NCBI GenBank assembly: GCA_933228895.1
Contig: OW121851.1
Span: 130,929,624-130,993,623 of the forward strand
Reading direction: 5' to 3'
From: Platycnemis pennipes
Taxonomy: Eukaryota > Arthropoda > Insecta > Odonata > Platycnemididae
DNA length: 64,000 nucleotides
Part shown: positions 1 to 12,079 of the stretch, piece by piece
Layout: each line of letters begins with the position of its first letter
Position numbering within the stretch: position 1 is the first letter of the stretch
Position numbers and translations under genes: made by a program
Notes under the pieces: generated by a model
What the model was told of the DNA's origin: nothing
Databases searched by the model: none
Seen by the model: the letters and a program-made list of their open reading frames with translations, nothing else

Positions 1-505
1 CCATTCAGGGCATACTTGCAATTTGCCAAAGCAATCCTGGGGCAAGATAAGGTGAGCTTAAAGATTTTCAGGTAAGACCCCGTAATTTAAGGATGAAAAG
101 TACACGCAGACGTGTATTGTACCTACGATAAGTCAGTCAGTTTACCGAGATCAACTCGACTGGGATAAATGGATGTAGACTGGCTGCTGTGAGCCAATTT
201 TAGGCTTTCGGGAAATACGATTATTACCTCAATAATCATTTTAAGCAATTGGGTTCGAAAATTGGATTGAAAACACATAGAAGCGACTCGTACGCAATTT
301 AGCTCCATTGGTTAAGTTGACGTTAATGAAGTCAAAGGCGGAACAATAGTATACATTCGGAAGATATTACCATATAAAGGAGTAAGTCCCTGCTACTAAT
401 GTAATGAAATCGAGAACAATTTGACACCGCACAATGATATTATGAGACAATGCCGAATACTAATCACAAACTAATCAATTTAATTAACTTTTAAATTTAA
501 CTTAC

Positions 506-1728
<1,223 letters not shown>

Positions 1729-4700
1729 ATGGGAGACACTCCACAGCCTAGAGAAAATATTGTGAGTTGATATTTTCTTATCACTGACTGAAGAAATATT
1801 AGGTTATTTGAATACTCAATACGTTTTCATATTGTTTTGCAGATAAACACCGCCGTCAGCTTCCTACAAAATCCTAAAGTTCAGAATAGTCCTGTGGAGC
1901 ATCAGCAACAATTCTTGAAAAAAAAGGGGCTCTCGGATGAGGAAATTGGAATTGCGTTTGAAAGGGCTCGGATTGTCAGTGATAGCAGGGTTTTGGTAAT
2001 TATATCCACATTCCTTGTCCTCTTTGTGATTGCTGTGGGGCTTCATTTCCGATTTTACTCCGTGCTGGAGGCATATTTATTTGTGCATTTCCGAACATCT
2101 ACGAGCTTATCTCCGCAAAAAATATTGTATTTTGCTGTTAAAGCTTGTATTAAATTGGAAGATGTACAAATTTAAGGCGTAGTGTATACAGTTTTACTTT
2201 ACCTCAATGGAGCCTTCTGTATAAACTGAACGAAATTGTATGTTTGAATGGAATTAGAACAGGTTCTATTTCCCGTTCATTCATTCAGACAATCGCACAA
2301 GCGTTCGCACAATTTGCCGCTTTACACGGTACAATTTCCTCATACAAAAGTTTCCTCTTGCATGAGGAAATTGCACATTGTACGAACGCTTGTGCCATTG
2401 TCTGAATGACTGAACGGGAAATAGAACCTGTTCTAATTCCATTCAGACAAACATACAATTTCGTTCAGTTTATACAAGCGTTTGTACAAAAAGTTGTAGT
2501 ACCGTGTAAAGCGGTCTTTTCACGACTGTGCACAAAAACAGGGATGGAGCCCCATCTCTAACCTTAAACCCTCCTGAATATTATTCGTGGCAATAAAGGG
2601 TATAAAAATTAGGTACGTATAGTTTTACTTTAATTACCATTCTAGGTTCCACCCCCGTCGACAGTAGTTCCGATTCCTGATCATTTAGCCCTGCCACTGC
2701 AGTCCAAATGGACTAAAGTATGGGATTTTTTCAATACCCTCATGTTCGTTGCAGGAGTATCTTACAGCTTATACTACTTGTACCAGGTAATCATTTATAT
2801 TCAGAAGTTTCATTGAAACCATGAAATTTTGTTTTTCTATTGTGAGCATTTTCATAATCAAGCCAATTATTTTTTATTTTAAGAAATTCCTAGCTCCTCT
2901 GCTCTTTGGGAAAAAGGATAAGAAGCCAACAGTGGAAGAATCTGTGATAGCAATCCAAGAATCCATAAGCAAATCCATAAATGAAATGAAAGAGAGCTTA
3001 CGAGAAGTAAGGGAGACTCTAGATTCCCAGCAGCAAGAATTAATACGCGTGGCATTACTTCGTCAAGATGGTGTTGATGTTAATGCTGATGTTTCAGTAC
3101 AGAGAACTCTGCATGACCTCAAAGCTGAGGTTACCTCAATTAAGGGCCTTCTTCTCAACAGGTATTACTAACATTTAAGGAGTCCTTACTGCATTTGTTT
3201 GTTTTCAAATGGCCCACATTTGTACAATTTCACCAGACTAAGAGTTTACACAAAAGATAAAATTCCTTTTTGGAAATTACTAGTTTCAAATGGCTTGCAC
3301 ATGTTCTTAGAATGCCAATTTAAAAATGCAGTGAGTGAAGAGGTAACAAATGAAGATTAATATCCACATCGCCGTAATCATAAGGGGGCAAAGGAATACG
3401 AAAGGGGAGAAGAGGGGGAAGGAAGGAATATATACAAAGTAAGGGAGCTCTCAATAACACGTACAAAATCAAGCATACGGAGGGACTTAAGGGGCATTAA
3501 ATGACACATTTGCACACTCACTCACATGTTACAAACAACTGTCACACTCAAAATTAAGGGAATCAAAGTAAAAACCTTCGCGGTGGCTTGCAGGGTATCA
3601 TGTAGATGTAGATGAAAAATAAAATGAATAGTGACTCACACAATCACTCACTCACTCAGGTTTGTATATAAAATACAGTCACCTTCGTGAGTTCAATCAC
3701 ACACACAAGCAGGGTTTACAAGGCTTTCTCCAACGCCAGTGACCCATCATACAAGCAAGAAAAAATAGTAAAAGTGGGGGATAGTAAATAACTAAAGTAA
3801 ATAATTAAAATTGATAATAACTTTCAAGCACTCATTCACGTGGGTTTGCATACGATACTCAGTCACCCTCGTGATTCTCATTCACAAGCATACATACATG
3901 CAGGGTTCAGGGACTTATCCTCAATGATGCACTCGGGTTTGTACATTCACAAAGTACGGTCACCCTCATGAATCACATTCACACACAATCTGGGTTTACA
4001 AGGAATCCCCTTCACCAGTGACCCGTCACACTCAAAGGGGAAGGAGTAAGGATGCCCAGTGTCAAAAACTGACACCGGGTGTTTCACCCGCCAAGCAGGC
4101 CTCGTCAGAAGAGGTCATGAGAATGATTTTTTGCCCATTTATATTCTCACATTTGTTTTCTCTGTAGGTGACCCCTCTGAAGTTAATATAACGGCATTTC
4201 CCGCATTTTATTTGATTTTATAACACTGCTTATTAATAATCCTATAGATTAAATTTATATGTTTTTCTATATTTATGCTTCTATTATTTATGCTTTTCTG
4301 CATCCTGTATTTAACATTAAGTTAAAAAGTATTTATTCTTGACGTACCTTTCCAATATAAATTTGTAAACATTCAACGTTCTCAAAACTTACTATCATGT
4401 TTCAAGATATTGATTACGATGGATTTGACCGATTCATTTATTTCATGGTATTTTATATTTCTAAAGGCAAGCTATGGAAATGACACATTAAATTACTCGT
4501 AAGGTCTCAAACCCAGAGTGGTGTCCTTTATCTATCTTATTCTGAGGTTGTGCTTGTAGGTGAGCCATATCTTAAAAATTAGCGAATTCGCACATTTCCT
4601 ACAGCATGCTTCTTTTAGACACTTGATGAACGTGCTGAAAAGTTACTTTTGACTGCATCATAGATCATTAACCAAAGAAATTATCCAGTTTTAATTTAAA

Positions 4701-7436
4701 ATTCAATAATTTAATTACATTCTTGGTAATGGTTATCCAGTTTATAATTGAGGTTCTGCAAGTGATGTGTGGGATGCATACCTTACCTGTTGTGGGAGCG
4801 CTTACCCGAGATTAATTGACACAGCACGCCACTGAAGGGGAGCACATTGAAGAGTGGGTTGGGTGAATCCTAGAATATTACTGAGATTGGGTGTTTTTTT
4901 TTGTATGTTACGGAAGGGCAGGCAGGAAGAAGACGTAATGTTGTTTGGTTGGTATTTATGATGGGGTAAAGGTCTCTCAGGATACTTTTTATTTTATGTG
5001 AGCCGGGAAAAAATGTGGTGGTGAAATTCAATCAGCTGGGAGGGTTATTTTTGATGCAGGGTGTGTAATTAGCAGTGGGGGATAGAATTTTCTTTTTGAG
5101 GAGAGGCTCTGGGTATCCACATTTCTGGAGGGCGTGATGGAGGTTATCTATGGCTTGGTGTAGAGAGGGGGCATTGTTGCAGGGATGGTGAGCCTGGATG
5201 AAGAGAGAGTATGGGATGGATTGTGTGGTGGGTGACAACTAGTATAATGCAGATATTGTTCTTGGTTGGCAGGCTTTTTGTGGATGGAGGTGATGAATTT
5301 GTTGTCGTTCAATATCAGCATTCTCCTTGACAAGACCTAGTGTGCTAGCCACTACTTGATATTGAGGACAGAATCTAGCATGATTGGGACCATCCTGGGA
5401 GATTTCACACGATCATCGACCTTGTGCTTGCTATGAAACAGTTATTCCATATGATTCCATACTAATTTAAAAAAGAGAAGAAGCTCCCACAGCTAATCCC
5501 TTGCATACCATCCAAACACTCTCGCTCGGACGTCGACACCATCCCCACCCCACCCCCTCAAACCCATGACGTCAACATTCCTACCTCACCCCCGTCTCCT
5601 ACACCACCCCTCTTCCCGAGTGACTATGTATTTCACGATTTGTTAACTTTGTGTCAGTCCTGAAGATGCCATGATGTGGTGAAACATGTTGACTCAATAA
5701 ATTTATTCCACAGTGGAATTTTGCAAAGCATTTGTATTTTTCTATATCACATTATGGAATTCCACAAAGTCTCAGCCTCCTATATTTCGTTCATTAAAAA
5801 AGAGAAGTTCGCACTGTGTCTGTAATGTGACATGATTGGTCGACGGCCACTGGGTCATACTGGGAGCTAGTAGCAAACTGGTACCGCATCAAGTATGAAA
5901 TCCAGTAGCTCAGCGAGTATACTAGCAATCATGCTTGCCAGCCAGTATACTGGTTCTATTCACACGATACTGGAAAGCTAGCATACTAGCGAGTATCCTT
6001 GACCTTGTGCTGGATCAAGTGTTGTGTGAAACGGGCTTAAAAATTATGATTTGGTGTCAGTGCATCTTCTCTGCCAATTGCGTGTTCATCCTTTTATGTG
6101 TTCATATTTATTCCTATTCCCAACCTACTTATATATGTGTTCGCCTCGAGCATGTTTTCAATGTGACTCCTGGCCATCTCTGCCCACTTCTTCTTCAGCT
6201 GTGTGTGCCTTGAAATGCTCTGTTAAATTTAAAAACCCAGGATTCATTGAACAAAGTTTTGATGATAGTCAATGAAATCTGATTTAAATTAAAAAATCAG
6301 TGCCTTTGGTTTTTTTAACAAAAAATTCATCAATCCTGGTTCAGAGAAAGATTGAAAAAATAAGAGGATCATCAACAATTTTGGATGGGAGAAAAAAGTG
6401 ATGGCATAATTTTGAAAAGTAGTGGGATCTCAAAGGCCGTAATGTAAGAAAGGATATGGGGTAAAACAGGAAAGGAAAGAAGAAATAGGGATTTTAAACA
6501 TTAAAGGGAAAGTATTGGATATGGGGAATTGGGGAGGGATGTAGTGTAGACTACTTATATTGACCATCACCTGACTGTTACGTCTATTGGGTAAGGTACC
6601 TATTGAGTAAGGTTTATTGTGTGCTGATGGCCATGGTCATTTGAACTATTCACTAATATAGGAAGTCATTCATCTTAGAGTGGTTTATTATTTGATATTA
6701 ACTGACAGATATTGCAATTTTCCTTGATCGTGATGTAGTAATATTGAAACTAATCGCAATAAATTTTTACTTTGTGGAAAATTGCAATATCTTTCTGTTA
6801 ATATGGAAAGTTTCCACCACATCACACCTGAATCCGGTTTGTTTATTATTTGATGTATTTTTAGTATAGTATAAAATTTGATGATATGTCATATATGCAT
6901 GTTAAAACATGCAGTTGATGCTTACCTTCACAAAACTAGCTAAACTGATAGAGCTGTAAGTGCCCATGTAGTTAACTCTTGTTAGCTGTCTCAGTCTGTT
7001 TTATTGACATTACTTTCATCAAATGAAGATGATGGTTCTTTTACTTAAAGTTTACAAACCCTATTCTTAGCAGAATGATTAAAACAAGAAAACATGAATT
7101 CCATTATTCGAGTTACTCTTGACTACGTTGAATGTGGTAAGATCATTCTATGATACTCTGTTTCTTTTCAATTCCAACAGAAAACAGTTCCCAAGCACAC
7201 CCAATCCTAGTCCTTCCATTCCAGCTTGGCAGATGTCGCAGGATAACAATGATAACAATGGAAAATCAGGAACCGCAGGAGAGAGTGCTGAATCTTCCAG
7301 CCCTACATCGGATTACTACAAAGTCCGTGATTTGGAGGAGCTTTGCGTCAGCGGTTCCAGTGAGACTGTCATGATCAATAAAAGTGAAGTGACTGGGGAG
7401 GGCAGTGACAGTAGCTTGGAAATGGTTAGGGAGTGA
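1729..7436 (+). CDS. PEX14: Peroxisomal membrane protein PEX14, five coding exons
   Basis: Docking component of the peroxisomal matrix-protein import machinery; it binds the receptor PEX5 and also PEX19 at the peroxisomal membrane. Exons are 1729-1761, 1843-1995, 2646-2786, 2884-3161 and 7181-7436, all with GT/AG borders and compatible phases, giving 286 residues. Exons 1-2 encode the PEX14 N-terminal helical domain (about residues 8-56), including AVSFLQNPKVQ and FLKKKGLSDEEI, the receptor-binding signature. Exon 3 carries a proline-rich linker and one hydrophobic segment (about residues 90-109, FFNTLMFVAGVSYSLYYLYQ). Exon 4 begins KFLAPLLFGKKDKK and continues as a charged coiled coil. Exon 5 is a Ser/Asn/Glu-rich acidic tail ending at TGA 7434-7436. 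The first exon (MGDTPQPRENI) is short and is inferred from its GTGAGT donor and phase. The 4.0 kb intron 4 is full of repeats. Confidence 0.94.
2218..2516. mobile_element. Foldback element in PEX14 intron 2
   Basis: Two arms of about 110-125 bp (2218-2345 and about 2360-2476) are inverted copies at roughly 90% identity around a short AATTTCCTCAT/ATGAGGAAATT centre. A 17-bp block in the left arm (about 2323-2339, GCCGCTTTACACGGTAC) is repeated in inverse at about 2499-2515, beyond the right arm, so the right terminus extends to about 2516. There is no coding capacity. It is probably a non-autonomous DNA element with long terminal inverted repeats; its superfamily is unknown. A target duplication was not identified. 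Confidence 0.75.
3352..4075. repeat. Dispersed and tandem repeat block in PEX14 intron 4
   Basis: About 3352-3430 and 3660-3740 recur in order at 33,990-34,145: an AGGGGGCAAAGGAATA block, a purine-rich stretch, then CAATCACAC, ACAAGCAGGGTTTAC and TTTCTCCAACGCCAGTGA. In the copy here extra sequence intervenes, including the LINE-tail scrap near 3600. From about 3648 to 4040 a diverged unit repeats three times, marked by GTCACCTTCGTGAG, GTCACCCTCGTGAT and GTCACCCTCATGAA at about 3679, 3862 and 3960. Family unknown; non-coding. Confidence 0.6.
3584..3619 (+). repeat. 3'-end scrap of a GTAGAT-tailed LINE
   Basis: Contains GGTGGCTTGCAGGGTATCAT followed by GTAGATGTAGATG, the same terminal sequence seen at 31.3, 46.6, 54.5 and (inverted) 32.6, 55.1 and 61.0 kb. 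Only about 36 bp remain, embedded in another repeat. Confidence 0.65.
4790..5345 (-). pseudogene. Penelope-like element, thumb region of reverse transcriptase (decayed)
   Basis: Read in several minus-strand frames, the DNA gives recognisable Penelope-like fragments: EQYLHYTSCHPPH, then IPYSLFIQAHHPCNN, LHQAIDNLHHALQKCGYPEP and FPGSHKIKSILRDLYPIIN. In intact family members these follow the catalytic YxDD motif and lead to the nuclease domain. The frames change repeatedly, so it is a dead fragment in PEX14 intron 4. It abuts an opposite-strand Penelope-like tail at 5481. Confidence 0.75.
5481..5793 (+). mobile_element. 5'-truncated Penelope-like tail with 14-bp target duplication
   Basis: The insertion is bounded by identical TTAAAAAAGAGAAG at 5467-5480 and 5794-5807. 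It contains a C-rich, G-poor stretch typical of Penelope-like 3' regions, then a hammerhead-like core (5656-5694), then an AT-rich end. There is no coding sequence. Variable-length target duplications and 5' truncation fit target-primed retrotransposition. Assignment to Penelope-like elements rests on the hammerhead and on similarity of context, not on encoded protein. Confidence 0.75.
5656..5694 (+). ncRNA. Hammerhead-ribozyme-like core, best-preserved in the window
   Basis: The strand reads CTGAAGA (5660-5666; fits CUGANGA), one extra T, helix II GCCA/TGGT (5668-5671 with 5677-5680) around a 5-nt loop, then GAAA (5681-5684). The third helix is the minimal palindrome ACATGT (5684-5689), followed by a T at the expected cleavage position. 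Helix I is AGTC (5656-5659) pairing with GACT (5691-5694). The extra residue between CUGANGA and helix II is a departure from the textbook core, but it is shared by the other copies here. Very short palindromic helix III is known in hammerheads of Penelope-like elements, which may act as dimers. Activity is an inference. Confidence 0.7.
5808..7180. other. Rest of PEX14 intron 4, no gene seen
   Basis: AT-rich intronic sequence. ACTAGC/GTATACT words recur between 5,880 and 6,000, and a phrase near 5,400 (CGACCTTGTGCTTG) resembles one near 6,000 (TGACCTTGTGCTGG), hinting at an old element split by the Penelope-like insertions. Nothing is recognisable as coding. Confidence 0.4.
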
Positions 7437-8607
7437 TCAGCGGGCAATGCGGTGGTGGTCTGTTAGTCAAGTGAAATAGGATATTTACTGGTCATAATTA
7501 TCCTCCATAAGGTGAATTTGGAGATAAAAATGCTTAGGAGATGAAAAGTGAACAACCAATGATTTTTGGTTGTGAATAACATTGGACCTTTCATTACTTT
7601 TGTATGTATTTGTATGTATATATATGTCATGGTTTTGTTAATACCAGTGTAACATAATGTGACTGCATTTACTATTGTTATTCAATTTGTTGATCAAGTT
7701 CTTATTATCATTAAAAGGAAAGTTTTAATTTTTGTGATGTTTTCTGTGATTTACCCAATGAGGATAAGAGATACATATCTTAGTACATAATTTGAAATCA
7801 AATGCAGAGGTACACCAGGCCTTGCACTGCCTAAAGTGAAGTGGATTTAAAGTGGATTTAAGAACATAAAGTGAGCTGAGTACATATCAAATGCATTTTA
7901 GCCATGAGACCAGTGTGGTATTTTTCCTGGAACAATGAGTTATAGTTATCTACATTTGGATTTCTCGTAAAACCATCATTTTTATCATGTTTTCTTTCAT
8001 CAGTCAAATTAAATGTAGATAAAAATATATTCCCTTCTAAATAGATGGTGCCACACTATCATCACATTTATGTTCATCTATTACACACTAATTTAATTTC
8101 TCTCACGCAATCATCTTCAAACAGCATGTTCACATCCTCCCTTGTGCTTGCCTCTCATCATCAGTGCTTTCAAATCAGCATTGCTTCTTTCTGCCCTCTC
8201 CATCCACTGATTTAGAATTTAGAGCAACTCTAGTCCGCTAACATGACCAGCACTTCATCATTAGCCTTTCTAGCCATTCATCTTACTACATATACTCTCC
8301 ACCCTCACATCTTAAAATTTCCCTGCCTGTTTTCATCTTCTTTCCTAAACAGTCAACTTTCAGTGTCATACCCATGATATGCTCCCCTGTAATTGATGTA
8401 ATGCCAGTTTAGGCTACATTCTCCTTCAAGCCTCAATTTGTGATCTTAACAACATTGAATCCTTGATAAAAGTAAATTTCCATTAACATGAACGTGCAAT
8501 TGTACATACAAATCAAACTAAACGGGTTAAGGAAACAGTTAAGATTAATGTGAAGGATTTTTGTGGATCTAAGCATGTGAACATGAATTTCTGATGTGTA
8601 TTTGTTG
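7437..8607. other. PEX14 3' UTR and unannotated sequence
   Basis: AT-rich sequence follows the PEX14 stop; the 3' UTR probably ends within the first few hundred bases, but no canonical AATAAA is obvious. 8,050-8,400 is pyrimidine-rich and may be an old minus-strand retroelement remnant, but I could not match it to any family here. Confidence 0.4.
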
Positions 8608-9216
8608 TACAGTGATACCTTGACTTGAAAGTACCGTAACTTACCAGTGTTTCAAGATATGAGCTATCACTTGGTAGATTTTTTTTATTTAAGTTGTGAG
8701 ACAAAATTTGAGTTATGAGTGAGCTTCATATGCACCAGCATTAGTTAGGTACCACAGCAAACTCCACATCATCTGCCCAGCATCCTGCATCTTGTTCATT
8801 CAGTGCACGTGTTTACCTCCCTGTGGAAGCATCTCTCTATTGTTTGAGTTTTGTGTTTCTTCTTTTGCACAAATTCTTTGTTTTAACAATAGTTTGTAAG
8901 AAAGTAATTGTGAAGGATAGAACTTCTACAATATGTTCCATACTGAAGTAAGAGTCAACAAAGGCTGTAAACCAATGACAGTTATAAAATAAAATAAAAA
9001 TATATAATTACATAGGTAATTTAATTTTTAAATAAAAATGTTATGCATAATAACACAAAATATAATTAAAATAATTTCAAAGCTATGGACACCTGCTTCC
9101 TTGAATAATGCGGAAGGTGCAAATGGTGTAGATGATGGAGTAAGTTCATAGGAGAAAAAGTGACAGAGTTTAAACTGCGAAAAGGCATATGGTATTTTAA
9201 TGCTGATTTGTTGTAG

Positions 9217-9614
9217 CAGACTTCTGGTACTTCAGTGAGTGAGGTATCAGAGGAGGCCTTTAAAGCTAGTTTGGGCTGGTTCGACAATTATAAAAGGATG
9301 ACTGGCATTCACTCTGTTATCAGGCATGGTGTGGCAGTGAGCTCAGATGTGAAGGCAGCTGAAGATATTCTCAACACTTACGCAGTAGTGATAGCAGCTG
9401 AAGGATACATCGCCCAGCATGTAAGTACTAGTGACAAGGCATGGCTCTTTTGGAAAATAATGCTGAAGAGGGCCTGCATAAAATACAGAGAGGAAGAAGA
9501 CGCCAGGTTCCTAACATACGACAAGGTTAACCCTCGCACTGTGCACCAATGCGAGTGACAATTGCAAGATTGAGATGCTGCTAGTACATTATTCAGAAAA
9601 CCTTAGAACATTAA
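9217..9614 (+). pseudogene. Tigger-like transposase, N-terminal half (broken)
   Basis: The open frame contains FKASLGWFDNYKRMTGIHSV and then IAAEGYIAQHVSTSDKAWLF. These correspond to the CENP-B-type helix-turn-helix and to the start of the DDE domain, where intact proteins read close to 'CDETGLFW'; here the catalytic D-E pair is not preserved. After about 9500 the match continues in another frame (LTLALCTNASDNCKIEMLLV, then HYSENLRTL), so there is a frameshift. The similarity stops where the minus-strand LINE begins at about 9615. Confidence 0.85.
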
Positions 9615-10008
9615 ATGACATCATCATCAGTCAACAATCTTGAGATTGATTTAACGCAGCTCTCCACTCAATTCACCTATAAGCTAATCTCTTCATATGT
9701 ACATATTTCTTATCTATCACATTCTTGATCATTTTTTTTATACATTTCATATGAGGCCATTCTTCCCATTTACGCATCCTTCAACAATTGTCTTCATGTG
9801 ATATGTTTCATGATATGGCTGATTAAGTTTTCCTGTGTCTTTCCTAGCGTTTTCATATGACCTTTATTTTCTACCACTCTTCTTAGGACATCCTAGTTAC
9901 TTGCTCAGCACCACATTTTTTTACTTCTCCTCTGCTTTCATCATCCATGCCTCACTGCCATAAAGAAACATGCTCCAGGTGTACATCCTGATGAATTATA
10001 TCCTTACT

Positions 10009-10136
10009 GGAAATTGATTTATTCACAACTTTTACAAACCGTAAATAAATTAAAAGCTCACTCACACAACCTGGGTTTTGGTGCTAAGCACCATCATCAA
10101 GTGAAGTCACAAGGCAAAACTCCTGTATATACTGTT
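10009..10136 (-). mobile_element. 128-bp hammerhead-bearing insertion within LINE A
   Basis: Other copies of this LINE in the window read straight from ...GATGAATT to TTCCTTACTTC.... Here 128 bp intervene, flanked by TCCTTACT at 10001-10008 and 10137-10144 (imperfect for two or three bases further left). The insert carries a decayed hammerhead-like core on the minus strand at 10074-10101 and an AT-rich 3' part. It closely matches in size and layout the 126-bp insert at 34,272-34,397. Confidence 0.72.
10074..10101 (-). ncRNA. Decayed hammerhead-like core
   Basis: On the minus strand: TTGATGA, an extra T, helix II GGTGC/GCACC with loop TTA, then AAAACC where GAAACC is expected. The G-to-A change at the conserved GAAA and the C-to-T before TGATGA would be expected to abolish cleavage. 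The first is a CpG-type transition. Confidence 0.55.
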
Positions 10137-11633
10137 TCCTTACTTCTAAGCTTTTATTTTCAGCTATAAGTAGATTCTTCTTTGATAGAATGCCCTCTTT
10201 GCCTGGACTATTCTACTGACTATTTCTTTCTTGCTTTGTCAATTGTTGGTTACTCTGCTTCTCAGGTAACAGTACTTTTTCACCTCTTTCAGTTTCTGTT
10301 TTCCTAGTATAACGTTGGTTTTGGCCTCCTCTCTCTTGTTGCACACCAATATCTTAGTTTTCTTCTTATTGATCTTCAGTTGATGTCTGGCCATTGTCCT
10401 TTCCATGGTTGTTAGCATCTTATCCAGCTCCTTCTCTGTCTCTGCTATGTCATCAGCGAATCGTAGCATGCTGATTGTTTCTCCATGAATCTTCACTCCA
10501 GAACACTTCTCCTTGACTTCATTGATGGTTCTCTCGATGTAGGTAAACATTAAAAATTATGGGAGACAGTGCACAGCCTTGTCTCACTCCTTTCCTTATT
10601 CTTGCTTCTTCACAGCTAGGTCCAGATTTTATCACAGCTACTTGGTTCTTATACAAACTGTGGATAATTCTTCGGTCATTGTAGGACACTCCAATTCCTT
10701 TCAGAATTCCAAGCATTAAATACCATTCCACATTGTCAAAGCCTTCTCTAAATCTACAAATGCAAAATAGGTGGGTTTGTTCTTCTCCATTCTCTTCTCT
10801 ATAAGCAGCCTAAGGGCCAATATTGCTTCTCTTGTCCCTTTACTTTTCCTGAATCCGAATTGATCTTCATGTATTTCTCCTGTTGAGTACATATCGCAGA
10901 TGGTTTTGTAAAGATGAGTTAATGTCTTCTCTCCTGCATTTATAATTAGTTCTCCAGGAACATCATCAATTCCAGAAGCCTTATTCATCTGAAGATACCT
11001 TACTGCAGCATCGAATTCCGATCTTAATACTGATGCTCCCATTTCATCTTTTCGACTTCTCTTTGATAACTTTTCTGCTGAGATTTTTCCCACTGTATAA
11101 CTCTACCAGATATTCTTTCCATCTCTTCTCTTTGTCTTCATTTTTAATCAAAAGTTCTCCATTTTTGTCCCTTATAGCATAGCATCTTGCGCTCCATGGA
11201 GTGGTTCCTCATCATCCTATAGGCCGCTTCCACCTTTCCAAGTGCAAGGTTGTTTTGTACGTCTTCACAAAGATTCTTCATCCACATTTCTCTAGCTTTC
11301 CTGGATTTGTGATTTATTTCATTCCTTATTCTTTTGTAGCTGAGCTGCTCTTCTTCAGTTTTCGCATTCTTGTACTTTCTTCTTTCTTCAATCAGGTCTA
11401 AGACTTCCTGTGTGATCCATGGCTTCTTCTTGACAGCTCTTCTTTTTCCAAGAACTTCTTTTGCGGCTTCCTGTAGTCCACCTTTAATGTCTTTCCAACA
11501 CTCTTCTACTGATTTCTCAGTCAGGTGCTCTCTATATAGGATAACAACTTATGTTGTTTCCTACTGGTTTTTGAAATGCCAGCTGATGTTGAGCCTCCTT
11601 CAGTTTTTCTACTTGCCATATTATCTTCGTCAT

Positions 11634-11707
11634 GGGGGAGAAGTAGCCTAGGGGTAGCGAGTCGGGTTCGTAAGCTGAGGGTCACTGGTTTGATTCCCGG
11701 TGATGCC
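11634..11707 (+). repeat. tRNA-like SINE head at the 5' side of LINE B
   Basis: Contains an A-box-like GTAGCCTAGGGGTAGCGAG and a B box GGTTTGATTCC (11687-11697), spaced as in a tRNA-derived polymerase III promoter. It lacks a convincing cloverleaf and sits inside the LINE B target duplication, so it either is part of the LINE's 5' end or was joined to it before insertion. Confidence 0.65.
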
Positions 11708-12079
11708 AAAATGTTTTTTGGAAAAATTATATTTTCCAATTTTTCCTGAACGAGACAATGACTCCTACCCTAAAACACCTCAATACCCCAATGGTGAAAG
11801 GCAGCAGTTTCACCACGAGGCCCTGATGGCGCAGATCAAATGGATTGGTCTGGCATCAGATGCCATAGCTGCAGGCATTAGTGAAGTTCACGAAATTGGC
11901 TGTAGTACTGCGATATGGCAGGCAACAGGAAACCACCACATTATTCTCCCTAGAAGGAGCAGCCTTGCATTCAGCATGACGTGTGGTAAAATATTCTGGA
12001 GGTAAAATAGTCCCCCAATCGGATCTCCGGGTGGGGACTACTGGGAGGGTAACATCAGTCAAGAGAGACAAATGCAGAA

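Larger units (their letters stand above)
9615..11617 (-). mobile_element. LINE A, 3' portion (RT and C-terminal region, disabled)
   Basis: Minus-strand non-LTR retrotransposon of the endonuclease/reverse transcriptase type often annotated in insects as 'craniofacial development protein 2-like' plus RT (RTE/L1-like; clade not certain). The 3' end is a short GATGATGAT-type tail at 9615. RT blocks appear in minus frames: EDQFGFRKSKGTREAILALR (about 10,790-10,860), VRQGCALSPIIFNVYL (about 10,560-10,610), and SMLRFADDIA with the FADD catalytic motif (about 10,440-10,480). Stops and frameshifts interrupt it. It continues at 16,621-17,470 beyond the nested LINE B. Confidence 0.9.

Noticed and set aside
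3352..4075. CRISPR-like spaced repeats
   Set aside because: Eukaryotic intron; units are diverged, long and irregularly spaced.
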